Positions 24,603-34,852 are shown, numbered from the stretch's first letter. The stretch is 52,976 bases of DNA from Oscillatoriales cyanobacterium (GCA_004294385.1 REAP01000019.1:1-52976), one strand, 5' to 3'. Numbers and translations are program-made. The notes: a model not told the origin generated them from the letters alone.

Positions 24603-24892
24603 TCGTTGCTGTAAAGGATACTGAGTGGCTAACTGCTCAAGTCCAGGCACGAACAAGCAAGAACGAAATAAATCTCGGAGACTCAACAGCTAGAAGCCTG
24701 TAAATCTCACAACTTGCAAGACTTCCACAAGCTCCCAAATTTAAAATTTCAATTTTAAACACCGCGGAAAGCTGTTGGTTGATAACAGTTAAATGCGGAA
24801 ACAGTGAAATAAATGTTTCTGCACAAGAGCAAGCGGATTGACGTAAACCTCGCAATCCGAAACCTCTTGGGTAAATAAAAGGAAAAAAATCA
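24603..24892 (+). promoter_or_regulatory. Long 5' leader of the rplC cluster with hairpins
   Basis: Between the predicted start and the rplC GTG lie two clear hairpins: TTTAAAAT/ATTTTAAA at about 24736-24757, and CGGATTG (24834-24840) with CAATCCG (24853-24859) about 20 bases before the AAAGGA ribosome binding site. In other bacteria such leaders bind a ribosomal protein (L4 or L3-region proteins) for autogenous control; that is an inference here. The leader contains no ORF. Confidence 0.5.
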
Positions 24893-25528
24893 GTGTCAGT
24901 AGGCATCCTTGGTACAAAACTAGGCATGACTCAAGTGTTTGACGCCGAAGGGAGAGCAATCCCCGTCACCGTCATACAAGCAGGGCCTTGTACAGTAACT
25001 CAAATTAAAACAAAACCAACTGACGGCTACAGCGCCGTTCAAATTGGATACAGCGAAGTCAAACCAAAGGCTCTCAATAAGCCAGAACTGGGACACCTTG
25101 CCAAGTCGGGGGCGAATCCATTGCGCCACTTGCACGAATACCGCTTGGAAGACACCAGTTCATTTGAATTAGGTCAACAACTAAATGCCGATGCTTTTAC
25201 AGCCGGACAAATAGTAGACGTCATTGGTACTAGCATCGGTAAAGGGTTTGCGGGTTTCCAAAAACGCCACAACTTCAAACGAGGCCCGATGTCTCACGGT
25301 TCCAAAAACCACCGCGAGCCCGGATCGATCGGACCTGGAACAACCCCCGGCCGCGTCTACCCTGGTAAGAAAATGGCAGGACGGATGGGCAACGTTCAAG
25401 TAACCGTCCGCAAGCTCACAATTGTGCGGGTAGATACAGAGCGGAACTTGCTACTAATTAAAGGAGCTGTTCCTGGTAAATCCGGTGCCTTGGTCAATGT
25501 TGTGCCTGAGAAAAAAGTTGGGTGGTAG
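24893..25528 (+). CDS. rplC: 50S ribosomal protein L3
   Basis: 211 residues, usual length. It opens with [17 protein letters not shown] and carries the L3 signature [27 protein letters not shown] region (about 113-139) whose loop reaches the peptidyl-transferase centre. The start is GTG at 24893, 15 bases after AAAGGA. It is first in the cluster; rpsJ (S10) is absent, as usual in cyanobacteria where it sits with the str genes. Confidence 0.97.
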   Translation: MSVGILGTKLGMTQVFDAEGRAIPVTVIQAGPCTVTQIKTKPTDGYSAVQIGYSEVKPKALNKPELGHLAKSGANPLRHLHEYRLEDTSSFELGQQLNADAFTAGQIVDVIGTSIGKGFAGFQKRHNFKRGPMSHGSKNHREPGSIGPGTTPGRVYPGKKMAGRMGNVQVTVRKLTIVRVDTERNLLLIKGAVPGKSGALVNVVPEKKVGW

Positions 25529-25693
25529 TCAGCAGTCATTAGTCAGCAGTCATTAGTCATTAGTCATTAGATATTGCTGGGCATTTATTTAGTAATAACT
25601 AACAACAGACAACTAATAACAGACAACTAATAACAGACAACTAATAACAGACAACTAATAACAGACAACTAACAACAGACAAAGGACAAAAGA
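25529..25693. repeat. Repeat-filled spacer: CAGTCATTAGT and ACAACTAATAACAG tandem units
   Basis: After rplC, CAGTCATTAGT-type heptamers give way to about five 16-bp units of ACAACTAATAACAGAC. The repeats end 10 bp before the rplD start. No hairpin or T-tract follows, so transcription should continue. Confidence 0.9.
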
Positions 25694-25694
25694 C

Positions 25695-26327
25695 ATGGTT
25701 AACTGTGTAGTAAGAAATTGGCAAGGCGAAGAAGTTGGAGAAACAACTTTAGAAATGCGCGTAGCCAAAAAAGAAAACGCTTCTCATATCGTTCACAGAG
25801 CATTGACACGGCAACTGAACAATGCTCGTCAAGGAAATGCTTGCACCAAAACTAGAGCCGAAGTCAGAGGCGGTGGACGCAAACCTTGGCGCCAAAAAGG
25901 AACTGGCCGAGCCAGAGCAGGTTCTATCCGTTCTCCACTGTGGCGTGGCGGCGGTGTCATCTTCGGGCCAAAACCCAGAGACTTTGAAGTCAAGATGAAC
26001 AAAAAAGAACGCCGTCTCGCCTTGCGGACAGCATTCTTCAGTCGAACCGAAGACATAATTGTGGTTCAAGAATTTGCAGAGCAACTTCCCAGACCGAAAA
26101 GTAAAGAACTGCTGAGCGCGATCGCCCGTTGGGGTATCGAACCCAATAAAAAAGTTCTGTTAATCTTGCCAGAACCGCAACTAAACGTTTATTTGTCTGG
26201 ACGCAACATCGAATTGGTGAACGTCATCTTGGCAACTTCCCTGAATGTTTACGACGTTCTTGCGGCTGACAAAATTATCATCACATCTACAGCCATAGCC
26301 AAAATTCAGGAGATTTACGGTGAGTAA
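25695..26327 (+). CDS. rplD: 50S ribosomal protein L4
   Basis: 210 residues. The core [38 protein letters not shown] region (about 37-75) is the L4 loop that lines the exit tunnel and, in E. coli, takes part in operon autoregulation. The C-terminal Rossmann-like half ([18 protein letters not shown]) is present. The start ATG immediately follows a repeat spacer and AAAAGACA. The stop overlaps the rplW start by 8 bp, implying coupled translation. Confidence 0.97.
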   Translation: MVNCVVRNWQGEEVGETTLEMRVAKKENASHIVHRALTRQLNNARQGNACTKTRAEVRGGGRKPWRQKGTGRARAGSIRSPLWRGGGVIFGPKPRDFEVKMNKKERRLALRTAFFSRTEDIIVVQEFAEQLPRPKSKELLSAIARWGIEPNKKVLLILPEPQLNVYLSGRNIELVNVILATSLNVYDVLAADKIIITSTAIAKIQEIYGE

Positions 26328-26628
26328 AATCGACCCCCGCGACTACGCAGATTTGATCCAGCGTCCCATTCTCACCGAGAAAGCTACCCGAATGATGGAA
26401 TTGAATCAATTCACATTCGACGTAGCCCCAAAAGCGACAAAGCCTCAAATTAAAGCAGCAATCGAAGAATTGTTCAAGGTGAAAGTCACCGCAGTCAACA
26501 CCCAAAACCCGCCGCGCAAAAAGCGTCGAGTTGGTAAGTTCGTCGGTTTCAAACCTTGCTACAAACGAGCAACTGTAACTCTGACCGACGGAGATTCAAT
26601 CCGCAAACTCTTATTCCCAGAAGTTTAA
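26320..26628 (+). CDS. rplW: 50S ribosomal protein L23
   Basis: 102 residues. The landmarks [22 protein letters not shown] and [20 protein letters not shown] fit L23, which sits at the tunnel exit and docks trigger factor and SRP. The start is GTG at 26320, placed inside the end of rplD (rplD stop TAA at 26325). The GTG is preceded by CAGGAGATTTAC, a good ribosome binding site within the rplD coding region. Confidence 0.96.
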   Translation: MSKIDPRDYADLIQRPILTEKATRMMELNQFTFDVAPKATKPQIKAAIEELFKVKVTAVNTQNPPRKKRRVGKFVGFKPCYKRATVTLTDGDSIRKLLFPEV

Positions 26629-26633
26629 AATTT

Positions 26634-26794
26634 AGTAATAGGCAATGGGTAATAGGTAACAGGTAATAGGTAATAGGTAATAAAAAAGTTATGAAGGATG
26701 AATTCGGACTTCATAAATTCTAATTACCAATTACCAATTATCAATTACCAATTATCAATTACCAATTACCAATTACCAACTACCGATTACCAAA
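26634..26794. repeat. Repeat-filled spacer: TAATAGG then CAATTAC heptamers
   Basis: About six GGTAATA units (26637-26682), a 30-bp gap, then about ten CAATTAC/CAATTAT units up to the rplB start. In-frame translation of the repeats gives an N-terminal extension rich in NYQLPI that I reject as part of L2. Confidence 0.9.
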
Positions 26795-26796
26795 TT

Positions 26797-27660
26797 ATGG
26801 GCATTCGTTCTTACCGACCTTATACCGCCAGCACCCGAGAAAAAAGCGTCTCGGACTTCGCTGAAGTTACTCGCTCAGAGCCCGAAAAGTCTCTAACGAG
26901 CAACAAACACACCAAACAAGGCCGCAACAACCGAGGCGTCATCACCTGTCGCCACCGGGGAGGCGGTCACAAACGCCTCTATAGAGACATCGACTTCCGC
27001 CGCGACAAACATAGCATTCCTGCTACCGTCAAGGAAATCGAATATGACCCTAACCGCAACGCCCGCATCGCCCTAGTCTTCTACAAAGACGGCGAAAAAC
27101 GGTACATCCTGCACCCACTGAACCTAACCGTCGGTACAGTAATTGTCTCAGGCCCAGACGCACCGATCGAGATCGGTAACGCCCTACCCCTAAGCAACAT
27201 CCCCCTAGGTACAAGCATCCATAACGTCGAGCTAGTACCAGGTAAAGGCGGACAAATCGTTCGTTCCGCAGGCTCCAGCGCTCAGCTAATGGCAAAAGAA
27301 GGTAGCTACGTTACCCTCAAACTGCCCTCCGGTGAACAACGCAAAGTCCGCGCCGATTGCTACGCCACTATCGGTCAAGTCGGCAACACAGACGCTAGAA
27401 ACATCAGCCTTGGTAAAGCCGGTCGCACCCGCTGGAAAGGCCGCCGCCCAACCGTCCGAGGCTCGGCAATGAACCCAGTGGATCACCCGCATGGTGGTGG
27501 TGAAGGCAGAGCCCCCATTGGGCGCTCTGGGCCTGTCACACCTTGGGGTAAACCAGCATTGGGTGCCAAAACCCGGAGCAAAAACAAGCGCAGCGACTCT
27601 CTAATTGTCCGCCGTCGCCGTAAGTCTTCCAAGCGTGGCAAGGGTGGCAGACAAAGTTAA
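26797..27660 (+). CDS. rplB: 50S ribosomal protein L2
   Basis: 287 residues from the ATG at 26797 ([13 protein letters not shown]). The frame stays open for 33 further codons upstream, but those are repeat-derived. Signatures: [16 protein letters not shown] (about 82-97 with the fold start), and the conserved loop [21 protein letters not shown] (about 221-241), whose His is near the peptidyl-transferase centre. L2 is needed for subunit joining. The C-terminus ends KRGKGGRQS. Confidence 0.97.
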   Translation: MGIRSYRPYTASTREKSVSDFAEVTRSEPEKSLTSNKHTKQGRNNRGVITCRHRGGGHKRLYRDIDFRRDKHSIPATVKEIEYDPNRNARIALVFYKDGEKRYILHPLNLTVGTVIVSGPDAPIEIGNALPLSNIPLGTSIHNVELVPGKGGQIVRSAGSSAQLMAKEGSYVTLKLPSGEQRKVRADCYATIGQVGNTDARNISLGKAGRTRWKGRRPTVRGSAMNPVDHPHGGGEGRAPIGRSGPVTPWGKPALGAKTRSKNKRSDSLIVRRRRKSSKRGKGGRQS

Positions 27661-27804
27661 TGGAAGAAGGAAGAAGGAAGAAGGAAGAAGGAAGAAGGAA
27701 GAAGGAAGAAGGGAAAAAAATATTTTACCTTTTCTAATTACCAATTCCCTATTACTCATTACCAATTCCCCATTACCAATTCCCAATTACCAATTACCAA
27801 AATC
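27661..27804. repeat. Repeat-filled spacer: GGAAGAA then CAATTCC/CAATTAC units
   Basis: Seven GGAAGAA heptamers start right after the rplB stop, then a T-rich stretch and TACCAATTCC units up to the rpsS ATG. The rpsS gene has no other clear leader. Confidence 0.9.
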
Positions 27805-28086
27805 ATGTCTCGTTCATTAAAAAAAGGCCCGTTTGTCGCAGACCATCTGATGACAAAAATCGAAAAACTCAATGCCGCTGGCCAAAAACAGTTAATTAAA
27901 ACTTGGTCACGAGCCTCCACAATCCTGCCTCAAATGGTAGGCCACACCATCGCAGTGCACAACGGCAGACAACACGTTCCTGTCTACGTTACAGACCAAA
28001 TGGTGGGTCACAAACTAGGAGAGTTTTCTCCTACTCGCACCTTTAGAGGTCACGCTAAAAGTGGTGACAAAAAGGCCAAAAGATAG
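27805..28086 (+). CDS. rpsS: 30S ribosomal protein S19
   Basis: 93 residues, normal length. The start [22 protein letters not shown] and the signature [30 protein letters not shown] (about 47-76) match S19, which forms the head of the small subunit with S13. ATG at 27805 follows the repeat spacer. Confidence 0.97.
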   Translation: MSRSLKKGPFVADHLMTKIEKLNAAGQKQLIKTWSRASTILPQMVGHTIAVHNGRQHVPVYVTDQMVGHKLGEFSPTRTFRGHAKSGDKKAKR

Positions 28087-28094
28087 CCTAATTA

Positions 28095-28175
28095 GGTGAC
28101 AGGTAATAGGTAATCGGCAAACAATTACCAATTACCAATTACCTTCCAATTACCTTACTCCCAATTACAAAAATC
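28095..28175. repeat. GGTAATA / CAATTAC heptamer spacer
   Basis: GGTAATAGGTAATCGG and ACCAATTACCAATTACC units occupy the rpsS-rplV gap. The two halves are near inverse complements, so the RNA could fold on itself. Confidence 0.85.
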
Positions 28176-28178
28176 GCA

Positions 28179-28538
28179 ATGGCTATAGATACCACATCCG
28201 AAATAAAGGCGATCGCCCGCTATATTAGAAGCTCGCCCTTTAAAGTGCGCCGAGTTCTCGACCAAATTCGAGGCAAAAGCTATCAAGAAGCGCTGATTCT
28301 ACTCGAATTCATGCCGTACCGAGCCTGCGAACCAATTGTTAAAGTTTTGCGATCGGCAGTAGCCAACGCCGAACACAACGCAGGATTGGACAAATCCAAG
28401 CTAGTAGTTTCTCAAGCTTACGCAGACCAAGGCCCAGTCCTCAAGCGCTTTAGACCCCGCGCCCAAGGTCGTGCCTACCAAATTCGCAAGCCAACCTGTC
28501 ACATCACCGTGATAGTAGCTCCGCTCCTAGACAAATAA
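28179..28538 (+). CDS. rplV: 50S ribosomal protein L22
   Basis: 119 residues. It has [21 protein letters not shown] at the start (about 12-32) and the beta-hairpin region [26 protein letters not shown] (about 89-114) that extends down the exit tunnel. ATG at 28179. It ends 15 bp before rpsC. Confidence 0.96.
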   Translation: MAIDTTSEIKAIARYIRSSPFKVRRVLDQIRGKSYQEALILLEFMPYRACEPIVKVLRSAVANAEHNAGLDKSKLVVSQAYADQGPVLKRFRPRAQGRAYQIRKPTCHITVIVAPLLDK

Positions 28539-28553
28539 CCAAGAGAAACTGTT

Positions 28554-29282
28554 ATGGGACAAAAAATACATCCAATTGGTTTTCGCCTCGGCATAACCCA
28601 AGAGCACCGCTCTCGTTGGTTTGCTGATGCCAGAAACTATCCCGAACTCTTGCAAGAAGACTTCAAAATTCGCAAGTACGTCCGCAAAAATCTCAGTAAC
28701 GCTGGGATCTCTTCAGTCCGAATTGAACGGAAAGCCGATCAAATTGACCTAGAAGTGTTCACAGCCAGACCTGGTGTTGTCGTAGGTCGCGGTGGAGCAG
28801 GCATTGAAACATTGCGAGTTGGTTTGCAACAGCTAATCGGCAATAACCGCCAAATCCGCATTAACGTTGTTGAAGTTCAACGAGTTGATGCTGATGCCAC
28901 TCTGATCGCAGAATACATCGCTCAGCAACTGGAACGGCGTGTATCTTTCCGCCGAGTGGTTCGCCAAGCGATTACCCGTGCTCAAAAAGTAGGCATTGAA
29001 GGCATCAAAATTCAAGTCAGCGGACGACTCAACGGCGCAGAAATCGCCCGTACTGAGTGGACGCGGGAAGGAAGAGTTCCTTTGCACACATTGCGTGCTG
29101 ACATTGATTACTCCTACTGCACCGCCCAAACCATCTACGGCATCCTCGGCATTAAAGTTTGGGTTTTCAAAGGCGAAATTATTCCTGGACAGGAGCAAAT
29201 TGCCGCCCCGAACGCAGCTTTGCCTCGTACCAAGAGCAAACGTCGCCGTCAGGATTTTGAAGATCGATCGAACGAAGGCTAG
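28554..29282 (+). CDS. rpsC: 30S ribosomal protein S3
   Basis: 242 residues. It has the N-terminal [20 protein letters not shown], the KH-domain GxxG in [13 protein letters not shown] (about 75-87) and the C-terminal half [20 protein letters not shown] (about 147-166). S3 lines the mRNA entry tunnel and contributes helicase activity. A short charged tail ([17 protein letters not shown]) is typical of cyanobacteria. The AGAGAAACTGTT leader gives a modest ribosome binding site. Confidence 0.97.
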   Translation: MGQKIHPIGFRLGITQEHRSRWFADARNYPELLQEDFKIRKYVRKNLSNAGISSVRIERKADQIDLEVFTARPGVVVGRGGAGIETLRVGLQQLIGNNRQIRINVVEVQRVDADATLIAEYIAQQLERRVSFRRVVRQAITRAQKVGIEGIKIQVSGRLNGAEIARTEWTREGRVPLHTLRADIDYSYCTAQTIYGILGIKVWVFKGEIIPGQEQIAAPNAALPRTKSKRRRQDFEDRSNEG

Positions 29283-29408
29283 TGGTTAACTGTTAATTGT
29301 CAGTGGTGAATGGTCAGTTGCGATGCCCTGAGCTTAGTCGAAGGGTTCAAAACCTACCAATTACCAACTATCAATTACTAATTGCCAATTCCCAATTACC
29401 AAATCCCC
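29283..29408. repeat. Repeat-filled spacer with one CCCTGAGCTTAGTCGAAGGG unit
   Basis: GGTCAGTTGC leads into CCCTGAGCTTAGTCGAAGGG, a unit of the palindromic family seen at 7, 8.6, 30.5 and 49.7-50.2 kb, then ACCAATTACCAAC heptamers up to rplP. Confidence 0.85.
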
Positions 29409-29413
29409 CAGCC

Positions 29414-29833
29414 ATGTTAAGCCCTAAAAGAACTAAATTCCGCAAACAACAGCGCGGGAGAATGTGCGGAGTTGCCACCCGCGGCAACACAGTTAGCTTT
29501 GGTGACTTCGCGCTCCAAGCTATCGAACCCGCCTGGATCACTTCTCGCCAAATAGAAGCCGGACGGCGCGCCATGACCCGTTATATCCGCCGGGGTGGCA
29601 AAATCTGGATTCGGATTTTCCCCGACAAACCAGTTACTCAACGAGCAGCAGAAACCCGGATGGGTTCCGGTAAAGGCTCACCTGAGTTTTGGGTTGCCGT
29701 TGTCAAGCCGGGTCGGGTAATGTTTGAAATTGGTGGTGTCACCGAAGAAATTGCTCGCGAAGCAATGCGTTTGGCAGACTTCAAATTGCCAATTAAAACC
29801 AAGTTCATCACCCGCGAAGATGAGCAGTCATAA
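29414..29833 (+). CDS. rplP: 50S ribosomal protein L16
   Basis: 139 residues from [19 protein letters not shown]; the longer upstream open frame is repeat-derived. Signatures: [23 protein letters not shown] (about 45-67, near the A-site tRNA) and the [19 protein letters not shown] block (about 81-100). It ends 17 bp before rpmC. Confidence 0.96.
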   Translation: MLSPKRTKFRKQQRGRMCGVATRGNTVSFGDFALQAIEPAWITSRQIEAGRRAMTRYIRRGGKIWIRIFPDKPVTQRAAETRMGSGKGSPEFWVAVVKPGRVMFEIGGVTEEIAREAMRLADFKLPIKTKFITREDEQS

Positions 29834-29850
29834 CGATCAACGACAAAACT

Positions 29851-30129
29851 ATGTCTTTACCCAAGATTAAAGAAGCTAGAGATTTGAACGATGCCGAAGT
29901 GGCAGAGCAAATTTTAGCCGTCAAGCGCCAACTAATGGAACTTCGGTTGTTCCAAGCTACCGGCCGTATGGATAAGCCCCACTTGTTCAAGCACGCCAAA
30001 CACCGACTAGCTCAACTGATGACAGTTGAACGCGATCGGCAAAGGGTGGCTGAGGCTGCTGCTGTTGCTGAAAAATTAGCTCAGTCTATAGAGACCGAAC
30101 AGGCTGCCTCAACCGCAGCAGTTAGCTAA
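29851..30129 (+). CDS. rpmC: 50S ribosomal protein L29
   Basis: 92 residues; the two-helix L29 core covers about 1-70 ([30 protein letters not shown] and the [17 protein letters not shown] segment). The Ala/Glu-rich tail ([20 protein letters not shown]) makes it longer than the usual 60-75 residues. L29 lies at the tunnel exit beside L23. ATG at 29851. Confidence 0.95.
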   Translation: MSLPKIKEARDLNDAEVAEQILAVKRQLMELRLFQATGRMDKPHLFKHAKHRLAQLMTVERDRQRVAEAAAVAEKLAQSIETEQAASTAAVS

Positions 30130-30200
30130 GAGACAGAAGTCGCCGAACCGATCGCACAGCAGTTACAAAAAACTCAATTGCACAACAAAAATAGGTAGGT

Positions 30201-30449
30201 ATGGCAGTTAAAGAACGAGTTGGCGTAGTAGTCAGCGACAAAATGGACAAAACTGTGGTAGTGGCAATCGAAAACCGCTCCTCCCACACTAAATACGGCA
30301 AAATCGTAGTCCGCACCAAACGTTACAAAGTTCACGACGAAGAAAATAAGTGCAAACCGGGCGATCGAGTCCGCATCACTGAAACCCGTCCGTTGAGCAA
30401 AACAAAACGCTGGACAGTTGCCGAAATCTTCGGTACAAAAAACGGCTAA
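30201..30449 (+). CDS. rpsQ: 30S ribosomal protein S17
   Basis: 82 residues, OB-fold. It has [23 protein letters not shown] (about 3-25) and [23 protein letters not shown] (about 54-76). It binds 16S rRNA helix 11 early in assembly. ATG at 30201 follows AGGTAGGT, a usable ribosome binding site. Confidence 0.96.
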   Translation: MAVKERVGVVVSDKMDKTVVVAIENRSSHTKYGKIVVRTKRYKVHDEENKCKPGDRVRITETRPLSKTKRWTVAEIFGTKNG

Positions 30450-30451
30450 CA

Positions 30452-30543
30452 GTCAATTAGCAGTAAACAGCAGTACCCTGAGCGAAGTCGAAGGGTCAAC
30501 AGTTAACAGTCAACAGTTAACAGTCAACAGTTAACAGTCACAA
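30452..30543. repeat. CAGTCAACAGTTAA repeats with a CCCTGAGCGAAGTCGAAGGG unit
   Basis: One palindromic-family unit (about 30476-30496) followed by four 14-bp CAGTTAACAGTCAA units. Fills the rpsQ-rplN gap. Confidence 0.88.
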
Positions 30544-30549
30544 ATCACC

Positions 30550-30918
30550 ATGATTCAACCCCAGACATACTTAAATGTCGCCGACAATAGCGGAGCACGC
30601 AAAATAATGTGCATCCGCGTATTGGGAGGCGGTAACCGCCACTACGGCGGAGTCGGCGATGTGATCATTGCCGTCGTCAAAGACGCCATTCCCAATATGG
30701 CAGTCAAAAAATCCGATGTCGTCCGGGCAGTCATTGTCAGAACCCGCAAAGCCTTGCGTCGCGACAGTGGCATGAGCATTCGTTTTGATGACAACGCCGC
30801 CGTTATTATCAATCCAGAAGGCAACCCTAAAGGGACTCGCGTTTTTGGCCCAGTTGCTCGTGAACTGCGCGACAAAAACTTCACTAAGATCGTTTCTTTA
30901 GCCCCAGAGGTACTTTAA
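30550..30918 (+). CDS. rplN: 50S ribosomal protein L14
   Basis: 122 residues, standard. It has [25 protein letters not shown] and the signature [21 protein letters not shown] (about 56-76). L14 forms an intersubunit bridge with 16S rRNA helix 14 and binds the silencing factor RsfS. It is separated from rplX by a single base, so translation is coupled. Confidence 0.97.
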   Translation: MIQPQTYLNVADNSGARKIMCIRVLGGGNRHYGGVGDVIIAVVKDAIPNMAVKKSDVVRAVIVRTRKALRRDSGMSIRFDDNAAVIINPEGNPKGTRVFGPVARELRDKNFTKIVSLAPEVL

Positions 30919-30919
30919 A

Positions 30920-31282
30920 ATGTACGGAAAAAAGGGCAAACCAACGAGCGAACCGCAGCGTCATAGAATGCACGTCAAAGCGGGCGACACCGTTCAAATA
31001 ATTACTGGCAAAGAGAAAGGAAAAGTCGGAGAAATCTTAAAGACCTATCCTAAAGTCAGCAAAGTAATTGTTAAAGGTGTAAATATCAGGACGAAGCACG
31101 TCAAGCCCCAACAAGAAGGGGAATCTGGTAAAATCGTGACATTTGAAGCTCCTATTCATAGCTCCAATGTCATGCACTACTCCGAAAAAGAAAAAGTAGC
31201 TAGTCGTGTTTGCTATACCTTTAGCGAAGATGGTCGCAAACTGCGACAGCTCAAAAAAACTGGAGAAATCCTCGATAATTAG
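30920..31282 (+). CDS. rplX: 50S ribosomal protein L24
   Basis: 120 residues with the KOW motif [35 protein letters not shown] (about 17-50) that starts 50S assembly, then a conserved [12 protein letters not shown] block. ATG at 30920, one base after the rplN stop. Confidence 0.96.
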   Translation: MYGKKGKPTSEPQRHRMHVKAGDTVQIITGKEKGKVGEILKTYPKVSKVIVKGVNIRTKHVKPQQEGESGKIVTFEAPIHSSNVMHYSEKEKVASRVCYTFSEDGRKLRQLKKTGEILDN

Positions 31283-31283
31283 T

Positions 31284-31355
31284 CAGTAGTCATTAATCAT
31301 TAGTCATTAGTCATTAGCTGACAACAGACAACCGTCAACTGACAACTGACAACTA
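31284..31355. repeat. TCAGTAGTCATTA and ACAACTGAC repeats
   Basis: CAGTAGTCATTAATCATTAGTCATTAG-type heptamers followed by GACAACTGACAACTGA units between rplX and rplE. A short CCTGACCAAGCCCAGGG hairpin follows at about 31363. Confidence 0.82.
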
Positions 31356-31402
31356 AAAATTCCCTGACCAAGCCCAGGGACAGTCAAAGAAACCCAAAAA
31401 CA

Positions 31403-31948
31403 ATGCCAGACAAACTCAAAGTTCTTTACCTAGAAAAGATTGTACCCAAACTGATGGATCAGTTTAAATATACTAATATCCATCAGGTACCAAAACTCCT
31501 CAAAGTCACTGTGAACCGTGGTTTGGGAGAAGCATCTCAAAATGCTAAGGCATTAGATTCATCTATCAACGAAATTGGCATCATCACAGGTCAAAAACCA
31601 GTGGTGACGCGAGCGAAAAAGGCGATCGCAGGCTTCAAAATCCGCAAAGGAGTACCCGTTGGTGTCATGGTGACACTACGAGCCGATCGGATGTACGATT
31701 TTCTCGATCGACTAATCAACCTCGCACTTCCCCGAATCAGAGACTTTCGCGGCATCAGTCCTAAAAGCTTCGACGGACGCGGCAACTACAGCTTGGGCGT
31801 GAGAGAACAACTAATCTTTCCCGAAATAGAATATGACAGCATCGATCAAGTTCGAGGCATGGACATTTCAATTATCACCACAGCACATACCGACGAAGAA
31901 GGACGCGCCTTGCTCAAAGAAATGGGAATGCCCTTCCGGGACAACTAA
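31403..31948 (+). CDS. rplE: 50S ribosomal protein L5
   Basis: 181 residues. It has the L5 signature [22 protein letters not shown] and the P-site-contacting [25 protein letters not shown] (about 92-116). It binds 5S rRNA with L18. ATG at 31403; the next gene starts 22 bp after its stop. Confidence 0.97.
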   Translation: MPDKLKVLYLEKIVPKLMDQFKYTNIHQVPKLLKVTVNRGLGEASQNAKALDSSINEIGIITGQKPVVTRAKKAIAGFKIRKGVPVGVMVTLRADRMYDFLDRLINLALPRIRDFRGISPKSFDGRGNYSLGVREQLIFPEIEYDSIDQVRGMDISIITTAHTDEEGRALLKEMGMPFRDN

Positions 31949-31970
31949 GTAGTAGAGTAAGGAGCAAAAC

Positions 31971-32375
31971 ATGGCAGCTAACGATACCATAGCAGATATG
32001 TTGACGCGCATTCGCAATTCATGCATGGCGCGCCATCAAACAACACAAATTCCAGCTACAAAAATGACCCGTAGCATCGCTAAAGTCCTCAAAAGTGAAG
32101 GCTTTATCAGCGAATTTGAAGAAGCAGAACCAGAAGGGATAGAGCGGTTTATAGTGCTTTCTCTAAAGTACAAAGGCAAAACTCGCAAGCCCATCATCAC
32201 GGCACTTAAGCGAGTCAGCAAACCAGGACTTCGTGTCTACTCGAACCGTAAAGAATTGCCCAGAGTGTTAGGCGGAATTGGCATTGCCATTATCTCCACC
32301 TCCAGCGGCATTATGACCGATAGAGAAGCCCGTCGCCAAGGTTTGGGTGGTGAAGTGCTTTGCTATGTTTGGTAA
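31971..32375 (+). CDS. rpsH: 30S ribosomal protein S8
   Basis: 134 residues. It has [20 protein letters not shown] at the start and the C-terminal RNA-binding signature [31 protein letters not shown] (about 103-134). In E. coli S8 is the repressor of the spc operon; here that role is an inference. The ribosome binding site AAGGAG lies 8 bases before the ATG. rpsN is absent between rplE and rpsH, as usual in cyanobacteria. Confidence 0.97.
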   Translation: MAANDTIADMLTRIRNSCMARHQTTQIPATKMTRSIAKVLKSEGFISEFEEAEPEGIERFIVLSLKYKGKTRKPIITALKRVSKPGLRVYSNRKELPRVLGGIGIAIISTSSGIMTDREARRQGLGGEVLCYVW

Positions 32376-32522
32376 TCCGAAAATCGGTAATCGGTAATAG
32401 GACCGAAGAATTTCCAACAGCAAATTCATAATTGTCTTAATTCTTCTAACTGTTGAATTGTGCAATTACCAATTACCAATTATCAATTACCAATTACCAA
32501 CTCACCAATTACCAACTCACAC
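32376..32522. repeat. GGTAATC and CAATTACCAA heptamer spacer
   Basis: GGTAATCGGTAATAGG after rpsH, then about 50 bp of unique sequence, then CAATTACCAATTACCAATTATC-type units and ACTCACCAATTACCAAC. The open frame upstream of L6 is translated from these repeats. Confidence 0.85.
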
Positions 32523-32536
32523 AAAAAATAAAAATT

Positions 32537-33085
32537 ATGTCGCGAATTGGCAAGCGTCCGATTAGCATTCCCACGAAAGTCACCATCACCCTAGACGGTC
32601 AAAAAGTTGCCGTCAAAGGCCCTAAAGGTGAACTTTCCAGAGTCATACCAGCAGAAATCCTGATGGGACTCGAAGGCGAGACTCTACTCGTCACACGCCG
32701 AGACGAATCTCGCGTGGCCCGCCAACTGCACGGCTTGTGCCGCACCCTCGTCGCTAACATGGTCGAAGGTGTATCCCAAGGTTTTCAGCGTCGTCTGGAA
32801 ATTATCGGTACAGGTTATCGGGCACAGGTTCAAGGACGGAACCTGATTTTAAACGTCGGTTACAGCAAACCCGTTGAAATGCCCCCTCCAGAAGGCATCA
32901 CAGTGGCAGTAGAAGGCAACACAAACGTCATTGTCTCCGGCATTGACAAAGAACTCGTAGGCAACACAGCAGCCCGCATCCGTGCGGTACGTCCGCCTGA
33001 AGTCTACAAGGGTAAGGGCATTCGCTACAGCGGCGAAGTCGTCCGCCGCAAAGCTGGTAAAACAGGCAAAACAGGTAAGAAGTAA
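32537..33085 (+). CDS. rplF: 50S ribosomal protein L6
   Basis: 182 residues from [22 protein letters not shown] at 32537; upstream in-frame sequence is repeat. The C-terminal signature [27 protein letters not shown] (about 153-179) matches L6 at the factor-binding site. It ends 2 bp before rplR, so the two are coupled. Confidence 0.97.
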   Translation: MSRIGKRPISIPTKVTITLDGQKVAVKGPKGELSRVIPAEILMGLEGETLLVTRRDESRVARQLHGLCRTLVANMVEGVSQGFQRRLEIIGTGYRAQVQGRNLILNVGYSKPVEMPPPEGITVAVEGNTNVIVSGIDKELVGNTAARIRAVRPPEVYKGKGIRYSGEVVRRKAGKTGKTGKK

Positions 33086-33087
33086 CT

Positions 33088-33450
33088 ATGAAGCTTACTC
33101 GCAAAGAGTCAGTCCACCGCAGACACCGCCGCGTGCGGCGCAAGGTGTTCGGTACCTCCGAACGTCCCAGATTAGCGGTATTTCGATCGCACCAGCACAT
33201 CTACGCCCAAGTAATCGACGACATGACACAGCACACTTTGGCTGCCGCGTCAACTCTCGATCCAGAATTGAAGTCAGAACTCAGTTCGGGAGGCAATTGC
33301 AACGCCAGCGTCCAAGTCGGTCAGTTGATAGCCAAACGCTGTTCCAGCGCTGGTATAGTCAAAGTCGTATTCGATCGCGGAGGCAACCTCTACCACGGTA
33401 GAGTCAAAGCCCTCGCCGACGCAGCTCGCGAAGCCGGGTTAGAATTTTAG
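33088..33450 (+). CDS. rplR: 50S ribosomal protein L18
   Basis: 120 residues. The N-terminal basic tail and [33 protein letters not shown] (about 14-46) are typical, as is the [29 protein letters not shown] end. It binds 5S rRNA with L5. ATG at 33088. Confidence 0.97.
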   Translation: MKLTRKESVHRRHRRVRRKVFGTSERPRLAVFRSHQHIYAQVIDDMTQHTLAAASTLDPELKSELSSGGNCNASVQVGQLIAKRCSSAGIVKVVFDRGGNLYHGRVKALADAAREAGLEF

Positions 33451-33451
33451 G

Positions 33452-33600
33452 AAGAAGCAAGTTCGGCAACGGATTATGTAACGGATGTAACGGATGTAAC
33501 GGATATCAGGAAGAAGGAAAAAAGAATTTACAACAAAACTCTTAATTCCTAATTGTTAATTTCTAATTATTGCCAACTACCACTTACTAATCCTCAATTC
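33452..33600. repeat. Spacer with GTAACGGAT units and CTAATTA heptamers
   Basis: GCAACGGATTATGTAACGGATGTAACGGATGTAACGGATATC (about 33468-33508) uses the same TGTAACGGA unit as the long array at 42536-42697. It is followed by AATTCCTAATTGTTAATTTC-type units up to rpsE. Confidence 0.82.
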
Positions 33601-33614
33601 CCCAAGGACAAAAC

Positions 33615-34160
33615 ATGGCAGAACAAAAAGAACAGCGCAACAAGAAAAAAAGTAGCAGTAACAAAGGGCGCGAAAAAGAATCCGAATGGCAAGAACGGGT
33701 AGTTCAGATTCGCCGTGTTACCAAAGTAGTCAAAGGTGGTAAAAAACTCAGCTTCCGCGCCATAGTCATCATCGGCAATGAACGCGGTCAAGTTGGAGTT
33801 GGAGTAGGCAAAGCTAGCGATGTCATCGGTGCCGTAAAAAAAGGCGTTGCTGACGGCAAAAAGCACCTAATTGAAGTCCCTTTGACTAAATCTAACTCCA
33901 TCCCTCACCCCATCAACGGTGCTGGCGGCGGAGCCAAAGTGATGATGCGCCCAGCAGCACCCGGAACCGGGGTAATTGCAGGGGGAGCAGTGCGAACTGT
34001 TCTCGAACTAGCAGGAGTCCGTAATATCTTAGCCAAACAGCTAGGTTCAGGAAATCCTTTAAACAACGCTAGAGCCGCAGTCAACGCCCTATCAACTCTT
34101 CGCACCTTGTCCGAAGTTGCCCAAGAGCGCGGAATTCCAGTAGAAAACCTATACGGTTAA
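33615..34160 (+). CDS. rpsE: 30S ribosomal protein S5
   Basis: 181 residues. After a lysine-rich tail it has [38 protein letters not shown] (about 26-63) and the signature [31 protein letters not shown] (about 123-153). S5 guards decoding accuracy next to S4. ATG at 33615 after AAGGAC. rpmD (L30) is absent downstream, as expected. Confidence 0.97.
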   Translation: MAEQKEQRNKKKSSSNKGREKESEWQERVVQIRRVTKVVKGGKKLSFRAIVIIGNERGQVGVGVGKASDVIGAVKKGVADGKKHLIEVPLTKSNSIPHPINGAGGGAKVMMRPAAPGTGVIAGGAVRTVLELAGVRNILAKQLGSGNPLNNARAAVNALSTLRTLSEVAQERGIPVENLYG

Positions 34161-34164
34161 GGAC

Positions 34165-34298
34165 TAGGGAAGGGGATATTGTCAGTTTTGAGTATTAAGT
34201 ATTGAGTTTTGAATTTTGAATAAAAATTTTTCATTCCTCAAAACTCAAAACTCAAAACTACCAATTACCAATTACCAATTACCAACTACCAACAACCA
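34165..34298. repeat. TTTTGAGTATT and CAATTACCAAC repeats
   Basis: TTGAGTATTAAGTATTGAGTTTTGAATTTTGAA, then its partial inverse TCAAAACTCAAAACTCAAAAC, then ACCAATTACCAATTACC units before rplO. The first two blocks could pair into a hairpin in the mRNA. Confidence 0.83.
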
Positions 34299-34303
34299 AA
34301 ACT

Positions 34304-34750
34304 ATGAGATTGCAAGACGCCCGCCCAAAAGCAGGCTCCACAAAACGCCGTCGTCGCTTGGGCCGAGGTATTTCTGCCGGTCAAGGCGCCAGTTCCGGTA
34401 AAGGGATGCGCGGTCAAAAAGCTAGATCCGGTAGCGGAACTAGACCCGGTTTTGAAGGAGGTCAAAATCCTCTCTACCGCCGTCTCCCTAAGCTGAAGAG
34501 CTTCCCTTTAGTGAACCGCAAAGAGTACACTACCATTAATGTAAGTAAATTAGCATCGCTGCCAGCAAACACAGAAGTCACTCTGACCTCTTTGATTCAA
34601 GCAAAAATCGTCAATAGTGACAATGGCCCGCTGAAAATCTTAGGAGATGGTGAACTGACTGTGGCTCTGCAAGTGCGCGCCAAGGCTTTTACCGCTGGTG
34701 CTCGCACCAAAATTGAAGCCGCTGGTGGAAGTTGCGAATTAGTTGCTTAA
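34304..34750 (+). CDS. rplO: 50S ribosomal protein L15
   Basis: 148 residues. It has the glycine/arginine-rich [26 protein letters not shown] stretch (about 19-44) and a C-terminal [12 protein letters not shown] end. L15 braces 23S rRNA and is added late. ATG at 34304. Confidence 0.97.
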   Translation: MRLQDARPKAGSTKRRRRLGRGISAGQGASSGKGMRGQKARSGSGTRPGFEGGQNPLYRRLPKLKSFPLVNRKEYTTINVSKLASLPANTEVTLTSLIQAKIVNSDNGPLKILGDGELTVALQVRAKAFTAGARTKIEAAGGSCELVA

Positions 34751-34852
34751 AGATTTGAGGTTTGAGAATGTGTCCAAATCTCAAATCCTCAACCTTGCTA
34801 TCAAAAAATGATTTAGTCCAAAAGCAAAAATCTAAAATCCAAAATCGTAACT

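Noticed and set aside
26698..26796. N-terminal extension of L2 (and similar ones for L6, L16, L17 and RpoA)
   Set aside because: The extra codons translate heptamer repeats (NYQLPI, QNPKS-like), and the family start with a normal length lies downstream in each case.
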